Below, one piece after another: positions 1-7,420 of a DNA stretch of 23,638 nt. The translations under genes were made by a program, and so were the position numbers. Under the pieces are notes generated by a model. The model did no database searches. It was not told the origin of the DNA and saw only the letters and a list, made by a program, of their open reading frames with translations. This stretch comes from a virus. Position 1 is the stretch's first letter. Each line of letters starts with the position of its first letter. The stretch spans positions 1-23,638 of IMG/VR virus record IMGVR_UViG_3300025687_007376. One strand, given 5' to 3'.

Positions 1-1
1 C

Positions 2-40
2 ACCGACCTCATCAACGCAATCGGAGTGGCAATCCCATGA
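2..40 (+). CDS. C-terminal end of an upstream structural-type protein (partial)
   Basis: Only the last 12 codons lie in the window, reading TDLINAIGVAIP followed by TGA. This end resembles the last residues of the next gene (LVSDLAAAIP), so the two are probably tandem paralogs with the same C-terminal element. The stop codon overlaps the ATG of a 20-codon mini-ORF (ATGA at 37-40). The rest of the gene lies to the left. Function is inferred only from the neighbour. Confidence 0.55.
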   Translation, partial: TDLINAIGVAIP

Positions 41-99
41 CCTACACAAACCACGACCTTTTAGTCACTGCCACTAATCAAACGGAGGTGTTGCGATGA
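37..99 (+). CDS. 20-residue mini-ORF between two structural genes
   Basis: This short ORF starts at an ATG overlapping the preceding stop (ATGA, 37-40) and ends in a TGA overlapping the start of the next gene (ATGA, 96-99). It would encode MTYTNHDLLVTATNQTEVLR. It fills the gap with a four-base overlap at each end, which is typical of translational coupling. It has no recognisable domain, and it may only carry ribosomes to the GGAGGT site of the next gene, or be chance. Confidence 0.3.
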   Translation: MTYTNHDLLVTATNQTEVLR

Positions 100-881
100 G
101 CTGGATTATTACGGGAACTCAGAAGCTGGATCCTGACGCGGCTTTCTACATTGACCGCGTGGAGGCAGCAGATGGACAGTCGCTAGAGGAAGGAGTCAAG
201 CTTGCTTACAGCACGTTTGTGTCTGGTTGCAAAACGGATGGAATTTGGGATGCAATCAAAGCATCGTGTGTTTTGGCGGGTGCTAGGACGTTGAGCGGGG
301 CGTTGGTTCCGCTTGTAGGTACTGCGCCGACTAACTACAACTTCGTGGCTGGGGATTACAACCGTTCGACGGGACTGGTTGGGGATGGAAGTACAAAGTA
401 TCTAAATAGCAATCGAGCTAATAATGCTGATCCGCAGAACAGCAATCACAACGCTTTGCATATTTCAACTGCCAATAGCTCTGATCCGGCTATTTTTATG
501 GGAGATGGCACTGGCGTGACTGCGGGCAACAATAGAATTGTGTTCGCTTCTACAGCCAGCGCCAATTTACATTTTGATTCCCGAAGTGGTGCAAATGGTG
601 CGGTGCTGAATGTGTACTCTGCCAATCCTACGGGTTTTGTTGGGCACTCTCGCAGCAGTTCGTCTCTAGCATCTTTTCGCGTTGTGAATACAACTACTTC
701 TCACTCAATGGCATCAGTTACGCCTACCGCAACTAATGTCCATGTATTTTCTAGGGAGCTTGGAAGCATCCCGACTAACGCCCGCATCGCTTTCTACTCC
801 ATCGGCGAATCCCTAGACCTCGCCCTTCTTGATGCCCGCGTCACCACGCTGGTGAGCGATCTCGCGGCAGCGATACCTTGA
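96..881 (+). CDS. Phage structural protein, probably tail- or fibre-associated
   Basis: The 261-aa product is rich in Ser, Thr, Asn, Ala and Gly, has few charged residues and no transmembrane segment. This composition suits a beta-rich virion adhesin or LamG-like surface protein. The C-terminus (FYSIGESLDLALLDARV, then LVSDLAAAIP) is a short helical end that I recognise from phage minor structural and tail proteins, probably a trimerisation or attachment element. The start is supported by GGAGGT six bases before ATG. It is the last + strand gene before the coding direction reverses, as expected at the edge of a virion module. A LamG or fibre role is inference; structural nature is moderately sure. 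Confidence 0.6.
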   Translation: MSWIITGTQKLDPDAAFYIDRVEAADGQSLEEGVKLAYSTFVSGCKTDGIWDAIKASCVLAGARTLSGALVPLVGTAPTNYNFVAGDYNRSTGLVGDGSTKYLNSNRANNADPQNSNHNALHISTANSSDPAIFMGDGTGVTAGNNRIVFASTASANLHFDSRSGANGAVLNVYSANPTGFVGHSRSSSSLASFRVVNTTTSHSMASVTPTATNVHVFSRELGSIPTNARIAFYSIGESLDLALLDARVTTLVSDLAAAIP

Positions 882-904
882 GACCGACCCATTAGTGTGC
901 CCGA

Positions 905-1159
905 CTACTGAGCTTGCAGCTCACAGCGATAAGTGCCGACTTTGACACCCTCTAGCTCATCAGCAAGCGCGTAAAGGTCGGCGGCGTCCACCACCAGTTC
1001 GTACCAGCCATCGCCATGAACCTCGCAGGAATACTTGGCTGCGATTTCTCGGATTGCGGCGGCAATGGCGGGCGACTAGTGCCACTCCTCAGGCTTGCCG
1101 CTGGCTGCTCGGTTGAACGCCCAGAACACCTCTTGGGCTTGCGATGAAAGTTCAGACAT
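905..1159 (-). pseudogene. Small 84-codon gene interrupted by an in-frame amber codon
   Basis: Reading leftward from ATG at 1159, the frame gives 27 sense codons (MSELSSQAQEVFWAFNRAAS and on to EEWH), then TAG at 1078-1076. It continues with 56 more sensible codons, including IAAAIREIAAKY and DGWYELVVDAADLYALADEL, to TAG at 907-905. The two halves share one frame and together look like the small hypothetical proteins with an MSELS start and an AAAIR helix common in cyanobacteria and their phages. Either the gene has decayed, or the amber is read through, or it is a sequencing error. No good restart codon is visible just after the amber. Confidence 0.5.
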
Positions 1160-1173
1160 AGAAGTGGTAATGA

Positions 1174-1749
1174 TTACGACGGAGGAGCTACGTTCTCCCA
1201 AGGGCTTGGCTCGACGCGAGGAGCAGGGCTTTTAGGTTGAGTGGCAGCTGCCTGTTGTAGTTGGAAATATTGAAGAGCTTGTTTGTGTTGAATGAGCTCT
1301 GAGCTCAGTTGCTGCGTCTGAGCTTCTGCCCACTTACGTGCGTTCGCAGTCAACTCATCGAGTGCTGACTGTGAGTGAGGGAAGGCGAAAACTACGCCGC
1401 CCCCTTGCTTAACAGTAATCTTCTGCCCGTTAGTCGTTTCGGCGAGACCGGTCAGAAATGAATGAGCGCGTGCTGCGGAGATGTTTGCGATCATTCCGAG
1501 TTGGATGGGGTCGACAACACCTTTGTTGGCTTCGTAAAGAGCAGAGAAGCAAGAGGTTACCCGCGTGGCAGCCTCGTCGTTCTGGCGCTGACGGAGAACT
1601 CTCTCACGACCGATCCCTGCTCCTCCGATAAGGCCGCCAGCGAAAGCGAGAGAGGCACCGACAAACTGAGGCGCAGTAATCGCAGTGGTTACGCCAACAG
1701 CAACCGTGGCCGCCACTGCGAGTGTGAGGTTAGGGTTTAGACGGATCAT
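1174..1749 (-). CDS. Membrane-anchored protein with winged-helix-like domain
   Basis: The 191-aa product begins with two hydrophobic segments (about residues 8-28 and 32-47, the second glycine-rich), which suggests a short membrane hairpin. Residues about 65-125 fit a small winged-helix domain: a helix (CFSALYEANKG), a second helix pair (PIQLGMIANIS, then AARAHSFLTGLAE) and a wing (KQGGGVVFAFPH). The rest is Gln- and Ala-rich, probably coiled, with a Pro-rich end. It overlaps the primase stop by 20 bases and is the last gene of the leftward unit. Similar membrane plus winged-helix proteins occur in cyanobacteria. The function is unknown; replication complex anchoring is only a guess from position. 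Confidence 0.65.
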   Translation of the reverse strand: MIRLNPNLTLAVAATVAVGVTTAITAPQFVGASLAFAGGLIGGAGIGRERVLRQRQNDEAATRVTSCFSALYEANKGVVDPIQLGMIANISAARAHSFLTGLAETTNGQKITVKQGGGVVFAFPHSQSALDELTANARKWAEAQTQQLSSELIQHKQALQYFQLQQAAATQPKSPAPRVEPSPWENVAPPS

Positions 1750-4507
1750 GTTTTTGGAAAGCTGTGTTCCAGTGACTGTTGTTCATATCCTGAGCGAACT
1801 CCACCGGGCTGGGGAGGCGGTCAGGGCCTTTTGCTGCACGATCGGATTGTAGGTCATATGCCTTAATCCGGAGCCCTTTGATTCCGGCAACTCCATCGTT
1901 TAAGACTATCTTCACATTCGGAAGCTTGAGAATGTTCACCAGAGCTTCCTTTGTTCTCTCGACGAATCGGTGCTTAGCTGCAGGTTTGTAGCCACAGGAC
2001 TTACAGAAGTTTGCGTAGCTGGGATACAAGGCACCGTAAGCGTTTGCCACATACATGCCTTTCTCCGCCTCATCAGTGTTGGGCTTCCGTGCGCCCATGC
2101 CAACAGGGGAGATTGTGTTTGGAGCGTAGAGGCAGCAGTCGTGGAGCCAAGCCACGAATTGGTTGTTGAAGAGTAGGGCCTCGATGTTGGTGCGGTTTAG
2201 GGAAGGAACATGCTTCGTGGGGTTGGCCAGCACATCCTTCATCTTTGCGTACTCCATCGACAGAGCCCAAGTCACGATGCCACTCATCTCGGGCACAAAA
2301 GCACCTTCGATTCGATCCTCGAAGACGCTGATTAGTTCCTTACGAAGGCTCGGGTCAACGACTTTGTCCATGACAATGGTTAAGCGCCGACGCTCGAGAC
2401 CACTACTTGAGTCGTTGGAGGTGATGTGTTCATTACTAGCGATACAGACCAAACACTCGGGTTTGAAGCTGATGATCTCCTTTCCATACTTTCTCTCGGC
2501 TCGCAGGGTGTCGGAGGCAGACGTAAGCTTTTTAAGCACGTCCATGCGCTTGTTGTAGTTTGATTCGTCTGTTAGAAGCAGAAGCTTCTTCCCGATCAGG
2601 TTGTAGCTCTCGAATTTATTTGTCTCAATAACCTCCAGGCTCGATGTGTGAGTTCCGTGGAAACCAGCCAAAGCAACCATAAGTTGCTGCATGGTTGATT
2701 TACCGGTGCCACCAGGACCAACCAAGTGGAGGAATCTTTCTCCTGCCGTGTAACCGGTTAGTAGGGCTCGAGCGAACGCTTGGATTAAAACTTCCTGGCC
2801 CTTATCAAGGGAGGTCGTAATCCAACGCATGAACTCCGGGCATTGTGCTTTGGCGTTGTACTCGTAAGGGAGTTTGTGACGCAGGTAAAGACTTTTGTGC
2901 TGACCTTCGTCGAATTCAAGCGTCGTGGTGTCGAGCACACCGTTTTTGAAAGGGATGAACCCACGCGATTTTGTCCAAACACTCCGGCGCCCTCCGTCTG
3001 CTGACTTAAGGAGTTTCGCCTTGAGGATGGAAAAGACGCTGTTGATCATCGCCGCGTTGTATTTCGCGAGCACACCAGCGGTTACGAACGAATCGAGCGC
3101 CTTAACGATCCTTCTCTTTATGTGCTGCTCGTCTTGGTAGTACCAGATATCTTGATCGTCATCGTAGTGATAAAACTGATCCAGATAACTATCGTATATA
3201 AACTGGTCGCCTTGATTCGTGACAATAATGTCAGCTACGTCATTCTCGGAGAACTCTCGGTTCCGGGTGCCACCCTGGAGACTGACGAGCTGACTCGGTG
3301 TAGAAGGAACATTCATGGCCTGTTCTTTAGTTTTAACTTTTGATTTTGGTTTTGATGTTGATGTCTCAGGCTCTGGTGAGCTGAGGTCAAATTCAGACAT
3401 GTCGAGGACAGCGTTGATTGCTGCCTCACGTTTGGCCTCCTCGAGTGCTGCTTTGACCTCTTTTGAGGCGTGGGTATCAAAGACAGATCGGCTGATGCGT
3501 CTGATCTTTTTCCATGTGCCCAACTCACCGAGCTCCGAAGCTAGTGAGACTGCAGGTTGAAGCTCCTCGGGGTTCCTGATGGAATTCAGGATGCGCTCGA
3601 ACTTACCATCGATGTCGTGTGGGTAACCATAGATGTTATAGAACGCATCGTGTGCGACTGTCAAGGGTGAGACGCACAAAGCTATGTCGTGCGTCGTGCA
3701 CCAGTTCGACCATCCGAGGAGTTCCTTGAAAATCGCAGCCATCGTCGAGCTGCGATCACCGACTTCTTCCCCTTCGAGCACAGAGCGGACTGTGTTCGAC
3801 GCAAGCCGAACCAAGTCCATTCCGTTCTCGCGGATGGTTACTTGGTTGAAGTACTCGATCGGTTCTCCACCTGAATCGCTTTCATCCGGAGGAAGCGCAG
3901 CGAAAGCTTGGATCGCCTCGTTGACTTTGGCTGTCGGGATAAACCGCCCTGGCTTGGCGAAAATTGCTTCCGGGTTTTTTGGTCCGTAGAAGAGGTTTGG
4001 GATCGTCGTCGCTCGGACATCAGACCCAGGGATTTGAGCGTAGATCTGTTTGCAGAACCATTGGTAAAAACCAGGGTTGATGACCGTAGTTTCAAGACCG
4101 AAGACCAACCGGAAGCGTGGCCAACCCTCCGATGTTGAAGGGCTGTAATAGCCAAGGGTTAAATACTTTTTACAAATATCGAGTTCTAATGCTTGTTCTA
4201 CCGTCAGTTCTTGCTTCTGAACTTTGTTCCCACTCTCATCTTTATGGTCGGCCTGATTGTCAATGTCAACAATGATTAATCCGGCTTTTATAACTCCAGT
4301 CTGATTCTTTTGTCGCTTGCCGTCTTGTAAATGCCACGCGCAGAGACCTGCTTGCTTACCTAGGACCTCTCCTAGTTCGTTCGTATCGAGCTCGCAGGCG
4401 TCCCAGCCTGAGTTAAACGCTGAAAAGTTTCCGCCACTAGCGATTTTGCCCAGCTCGGGATCGAGGTGAGGGACGACCCCGAGGTTTACAGAGCAAATGA
4501 ACTTCAT
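1730..4507 (-). CDS. Primase-helicase, AEP-like primase fused to D5/P4-type SF3 helicase
   Basis: The 925-aa protein would prime and unwind DNA at phage replication forks. The N-terminal region has an archaeo-eukaryotic primase-like core: IIVDIDNQ at 78-85 as the hhhDhD metal motif and YSPSTSEGWPRFRLVF at about 121-136. A linker (about 360-410) rich in Ser, Pro and Lys follows. The C-terminal half is a D5/P4 helicase: Walker A LVGPGGTGKST at about 593-603, Walker B-like LLLLTDES about 45 residues later, and a sensor region with IASNEH and ERRRLTIV. It lies next to a RecB-like nuclease in the same direction. The ATG overlaps the stop of a six-residue leader (ATGA). The helicase assignment is sure, the primase part likely. 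Confidence 0.88.
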   Translation of the reverse strand: MKFICSVNLGVVPHLDPELGKIASGGNFSAFNSGWDACELDTNELGEVLGKQAGLCAWHLQDGKRQKNQTGVIKAGLIIVDIDNQADHKDESGNKVQKQELTVEQALELDICKKYLTLGYYSPSTSEGWPRFRLVFGLETTVINPGFYQWFCKQIYAQIPGSDVRATTIPNLFYGPKNPEAIFAKPGRFIPTAKVNEAIQAFAALPPDESDSGGEPIEYFNQVTIRENGMDLVRLASNTVRSVLEGEEVGDRSSTMAAIFKELLGWSNWCTTHDIALCVSPLTVAHDAFYNIYGYPHDIDGKFERILNSIRNPEELQPAVSLASELGELGTWKKIRRISRSVFDTHASKEVKAALEEAKREAAINAVLDMSEFDLSSPEPETSTSKPKSKVKTKEQAMNVPSTPSQLVSLQGGTRNREFSENDVADIIVTNQGDQFIYDSYLDQFYHYDDDQDIWYYQDEQHIKRRIVKALDSFVTAGVLAKYNAAMINSVFSILKAKLLKSADGGRRSVWTKSRGFIPFKNGVLDTTTLEFDEGQHKSLYLRHKLPYEYNAKAQCPEFMRWITTSLDKGQEVLIQAFARALLTGYTAGERFLHLVGPGGTGKSTMQQLMVALAGFHGTHTSSLEVIETNKFESYNLIGKKLLLLTDESNYNKRMDVLKKLTSASDTLRAERKYGKEIISFKPECLVCIASNEHITSNDSSSGLERRRLTIVMDKVVDPSLRKELISVFEDRIEGAFVPEMSGIVTWALSMEYAKMKDVLANPTKHVPSLNRTNIEALLFNNQFVAWLHDCCLYAPNTISPVGMGARKPNTDEAEKGMYVANAYGALYPSYANFCKSCGYKPAAKHRFVERTKEALVNILKLPNVKIVLNDGVAGIKGLRIKAYDLQSDRAAKGPDRLPSPVEFAQDMNNSHWNTAFQKHDPSKP

Positions 4508-4609
4508 GGGTTGTCGCTGAGCATTTCTAGTATGGCCTGATAACGGGCAGGCGAACCCTAAGAAAAGGTGAAGAACCCTCTTCTAGTCAGCCGTCTGGTG
4601 GAATTGATT

Positions 4610-5389
4610 CTACGCCTGTGGGTTTAGTTCGTAGTAATTTTTTAAAACCTGAAGCCAACTCTCACAATCCTTCTCAACTTCCTCTGTACCAAACGTAAAA
4701 ATTTGGGTGTTGAATTCTGGTATTGCAGTAGTAACGATAATTTGTGTCTTGACTATATTAATTCCTAAGCAGGACTCCGCTGCGAGTTTGTAAGCGGCGA
4801 GTTGTAACCTTGTCTTCTTAGTTTTAAATACGCCAGAGATTAAAGCTTTCTTCGTTTTCTCATCGAGATTTTGACTCTTGTTGGGGAAGCGGGCCGAGTA
4901 AGGTCCGTTGCTCGTCTTGAAGTCTGCGAGAACGATTTCCGCATTTGCGTTCATGTAGATGAGGTCACAGCAGCCTGCGTAACCATGACCTGTGTCATCG
5001 TTGTAGTAATGAATTCTACCTACACCGTCGTCACCAACATACTTCGCCCATCTTGGCTGATTAAATGGTTTCTCACTCCAAAGGACTCGACCACCTTCGA
5101 GCAGATTGTCCAATAGTTCTGGTACTCCGTTCCAGTAAGGTTTGTACTGTTCGGATGGAATTACTCTAAGACCACGGAGATAGTCCTCTACACTGTTATG
5201 TATCCATGTTCCTCTAGTCGCTGCAGCATCAGCAACTCCTGGATTCATTAAGTTCCAGTGCGCCAGTTTTTTACGCGTGGCTTCCGACTGAGTGGCGCTG
5301 AGTACCGAGGTGACTGAAGGCAGCGGTTTAGGTACACCGGCACACAGATAGTGCCTTAAACCGTTAATCGTTACGCGTGTATCGGACAC
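4610..5389 (-). CDS. PD-(D/E)XK exonuclease, RecB/Cas4-like
   Basis: The 259-aa protein has the ordered motifs of the RecB-like PD-(D/E)XK nucleases: RGTWIH (59-64, metal-binding His), SEKPF (about 105-109), GYAGCCDLI (136-144, catalytic Asp 142), ADFKTS (155-160, the DxK pair) and QLAAY (196-200). Such single-domain phage nucleases process DNA ends in recombination, replication or host DNA breakdown. I see no Cas4-type iron-sulfur cysteine cluster. The start is GTG at 5389 with no strong ribosome site. It follows the small acidic gene by about 26 bases and precedes primase-helicase, so it belongs to the replication unit. Confidence 0.85.
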   Translation of the reverse strand: MSDTRVTINGLRHYLCAGVPKPLPSVTSVLSATQSEATRKKLAHWNLMNPGVADAAATRGTWIHNSVEDYLRGLRVIPSEQYKPYWNGVPELLDNLLEGGRVLWSEKPFNQPRWAKYVGDDGVGRIHYYNDDTGHGYAGCCDLIYMNANAEIVLADFKTSNGPYSARFPNKSQNLDEKTKKALISGVFKTKKTRLQLAAYKLAAESCLGINIVKTQIIVTTAIPEFNTQIFTFGTEEVEKDCESWLQVLKNYYELNPQA

Positions 5390-5415
5390 AATGATCGTGT
5401 CAATTTGTTTTTATC

Positions 5416-5742
5416 TTAGAACGAAGTTGGGAATGTGTTTCCACTGCTTTCGTTGTCATCTTCGTCCTCATCGTCATCATTGCTGATGAAGAATTCCTGT
5501 TTTTGGTACTGATACTCCTTGTTTCTCTGCTCAAGCTCAGACATCAAGCAAAGTGCTGCTGAAAAACCTTCAATAGTAATTTCAGCGCAGTCCTCAGGTG
5601 TCCGAGCTTTACCCTGGTAATCAACGCATTCGGTAAGGAGCTGTTGACCGACTAAAAGTGCTGTGATCTTATCCAGCGCACTATTTTGCTCCTTCTGCAA
5701 CTGAATTAACTGATCAAGTTTATCGAGCAATCTCCTGCTCAT
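5416..5742 (-). CDS. Small acidic coiled-coil protein, unknown function
   Basis: I chose ATG at 5742 because it overlaps the stop of the upstream gene (ATGA, 5742-5739). A GTG nine codons upstream would create a longer overlap. The 108-aa product begins with a heptad-like helix (RRLLDKLDQLIQLQKEQNSA) and ends in a strongly acidic stretch with about ten Asp or Glu in a row (about residues 88-99) followed by Ser, Asn and Thr. Acidic tails like this occur in DNA-mimic and DNA-binding-partner proteins, but no family is recognised. It lies between a methyltransferase-like gene and a nuclease gene in one leftward unit. Confidence 0.6.
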   Translation of the reverse strand: MSRRLLDKLDQLIQLQKEQNSALDKITALLVGQQLLTECVDYQGKARTPEDCAEITIEGFSAALCLMSELEQRNKEYQYQKQEFFISNDDDEDEDDNESSGNTFPTSF

Positions 5743-6275
5743 AACTTTAAGTTTTGAGGACGGTGCCACCCTACTTCAAAATCTACTTCTGTCTTGCTTG
5801 TAGGAGCAGTACCCTTCTGGAATACAAACCATGCGGAGGTCACAGGATCTTTTGAGTTTGTACCATCCGCACGGAATGCTGGTCGCGGGCTCAATATCTT
5901 AATGTTTGTGAGTGATGCTTCCTGTAAGAAGTCTTCACGAGCTCTCGTGGGCTCTAAAAAAGTAAGTCTGTCAAGGATGCACACGCCTCTCGTAGCTACC
6001 TGTAACCCACATTCAGTTATCCACTTTGTATAGTCTTTCATACCCTGTGTGATGGCTATGACCCAGTCGACGTTTTGTTTTTGGTTCTGCCACCATTCGA
6101 GGTTGACGATGTCTTCCTCTGATCTACCGATCTGGATGTCGGACACACAGTCCGCTTTGACCTGCTCAGCCAGCTCACCCGTGGGATCGAATGGCAAAAG
6201 AACCCTACCCTCGATGAGATTTGAATTACGGATAGGATCGTAGATGTAGCGAGGGACTCGGTAAAAGCCAGACAT
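5739..6275 (-). CDS. Methyltransferase-like protein lacking the NPPY catalytic motif
   Basis: The 178-aa product resembles the Rossmann core of phage and cyanobacterial N6-adenine-type DNA methyltransferases. It has FDPTG (29-33) where motif I normally holds DP and G residues, a C-terminal half with LDRLTFLEPTRAREDFL (101-117), SPRPAFR (129-135) and PVTSAWFVFQKG (144-155). In active members the strand ending at about residue 75 carries NPPY/F; here it reads DWVIAITQG, so the catalytic motif is missing. It may bind DNA or SAM without methylating. Its start codon overlaps that of nblA on the other strand (CATG, 6273-6276), and its stop overlaps the next gene. The family assignment is by eye and moderately sure. 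Confidence 0.55.
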   Translation of the reverse strand: MSGFYRVPRYIYDPIRNSNLIEGRVLLPFDPTGELAEQVKADCVSDIQIGRSEEDIVNLEWWQNQKQNVDWVIAITQGMKDYTKWITECGLQVATRGVCILDRLTFLEPTRAREDFLQEASLTNIKILSPRPAFRADGTNSKDPVTSAWFVFQKGTAPTSKTEVDFEVGWHRPQNLKL

Positions 6276-6507
6276 GTCAGAACAGTTGTTGAATAAGCTG
6301 CGTTCTCATATGACTCTTGAGCAGCAGTTTACCCACCGATCTTTTTTGGATGGGCTTAACAAGCTCAACTCTGAGGAGAAGAAGGAGATACTTGAGATTG
6401 TATATGCAAATTATTTGATCCGGGGAAGAATCCTAGAGAACATTATTAAGTACTGTATTACGCACAATGTTGATCTACCTTCTTTCGGTGATCTCATCGA
6501 CCTGTAG
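6274..6507 (+). CDS. nblA: NblA phycobilisome degradation protein (phage-encoded)
   Basis: The 77-aa product matches NblA by pattern: LEQQFTHRSF (15-24) for the conserved LEQQF-RSF start of helix 1, a middle segment (LNSEEKKEILEIVYANYLIRG as two short helices) like the NblA stretch that ends in LY and a conserved arginine, and ENIIKY like the family's LLK helix end. NblA is a small helical dimer that binds phycobiliproteins and delivers them to Clp protease, dismantling the light-harvesting antenna. It is a lone + strand gene among leftward genes. A second ATG at 6310 (MTLEQQF) would give 65 residues, closer to the usual 55-65, and would relieve the overlap with the divergent gene. Neither start has a clear ribosome site. 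Confidence 0.82.
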   Translation: MSEQLLNKLRSHMTLEQQFTHRSFLDGLNKLNSEEKKEILEIVYANYLIRGRILENIIKYCITHNVDLPSFGDLIDL

Positions 6508-6515
6508 GTAGGCGC

Positions 6516-6544
6516 AAAAAAAAGGACGCTTGTAAGGCGTCCTT
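6516..6544 (-). terminator. Intrinsic terminator of the SSB-like / polymerase unit
   Basis: Read leftward, the transcript has an 8-bp stem AAGGACGC/GCGTCCTT (arms 6537-6544 and 6522-6529) with a 7-base loop, followed at once by eight T residues counting the stem end (6523-6516). It lies about 36 bases after the stop of the 276-aa gene and just after nblA on the other strand. It therefore separates that unit from the genes leftward. Confidence 0.9.
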
Positions 6545-6580
6545 ACCTCCTTACCTGATGTTCAGGCTTTCGTCCGTATT

Positions 6581-7411
6581 TTAGAAATCCAGACCTGCAG
6601 CTTTTAATGCTGCTTTCTGTTCCTCAGAAAGATCTTTCTTGGGGGAACCTTTTTTTGCGGTCGGAGGTTCAGATGCCTCTGCCTTGGCGGAGGGATCGCC
6701 TGCACCTGCGGGGAGTGCAGAAAGCGCAGCAGGTGCTGCCCCCTCTAAGCGCCGTGGGTTAGCTTCCATAAAAGCTTCCTTGATAGCTGCATGATCCTCC
6801 CCGAGAGGTAGCTCAACCAGATTGCTACCGGGGATCCCACTTCGTAAAGCAGCAGCCACCAGGTCTCCTGAGCCGCCCTCAAGCCACGCCCCAATATCCT
6901 CGATGAGCTTACGCTCCTCGTCATTTTGAGCGGGCCGGTCTTTGAATTCGAGAGCGTTGTAGTTGATCTTTGCCCCATCTGCGCCTGTAACAGGATCCCT
7001 TTCGTTGAAGGACTTCTGTACAAATTTAGTCGAGGTAATTACCTCACCAACATTAATACGGTTGTTGTAGAGCGTTTGGAAGTACGAGATAAAGTTCTTT
7101 TGACTCGACTTGCCACTAATGATGCTTGTACATACACAGCGTGGCGGAAGCAGACGATGAGAAGGTGTAACACCAATGTAACTAATCCGAATAAACTCTT
7201 CATGCGAGCGCATGCCGAGGTTACCGAAGTACGGCGTAAACCCAAGAAGGATGAACTCAATGGGTATGCCGTTGTCATTTGAATCAGTGATGGCCGCGTC
7301 AGGATCAGTATCGGATTTCCAACGGCGAGCTTGAAGATCGACGCGGAGCGTGTGCGGCGGGACCTGGCAGAGAATTTCATCAGCCGAAAATTTGCCTGCA
7401 ATAAAAACCAT
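6581..7411 (-). CDS. 276-aa conserved-type hypothetical, possible SSB partner
   Basis: The product has a folded N-terminal part (about 1-200) with beta-strand-rich stretches (IPIEFILLGFTPYFG, then ISYIGVTPS) and a low-complexity tail of Ala, Pro and Lys (about 225-265). It ends in a short helix closing with AAGLDF. The layout, a globular domain plus disordered tail ending in an acidic-hydrophobic tip, recalls ssDNA-binding proteins. It lies directly after the SSB-like gene, nine bases apart, and before the terminator. No catalytic motif is visible and I do not recognise the family. A role at replication forks is inferred from neighbours only. Confidence 0.7.
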   Translation of the reverse strand: MVFIAGKFSADEILCQVPPHTLRVDLQARRWKSDTDPDAAITDSNDNGIPIEFILLGFTPYFGNLGMRSHEEFIRISYIGVTPSHRLLPPRCVCTSIISGKSSQKNFISYFQTLYNNRINVGEVITSTKFVQKSFNERDPVTGADGAKINYNALEFKDRPAQNDEERKLIEDIGAWLEGGSGDLVAAALRSGIPGSNLVELPLGEDHAAIKEAFMEANPRRLEGAAPAALSALPAGAGDPSAKAEASEPPTAKKGSPKKDLSEEQKAALKAAGLDF

Positions 7412-7420
7412 GGCCGTAAA

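Noticed and set aside
1462-1740. 92-aa + strand ORF inside the winged-helix membrane protein gene
   Set aside because: It lies wholly within a convincing - strand gene and its translation is Arg/Ser/Cys-rich without protein-like pattern.
3838-4155. 105-aa - strand ORF in another frame of the primase
   Set aside because: It overlaps the primase N-terminal domain with DxD motif and has basic low-complexity composition.
5398-5403. TTGACA on the - strand before the nuclease gene
   Set aside because: At 16-18 bases downstream there is no acceptable -10, and the start codon is only nine bases away.
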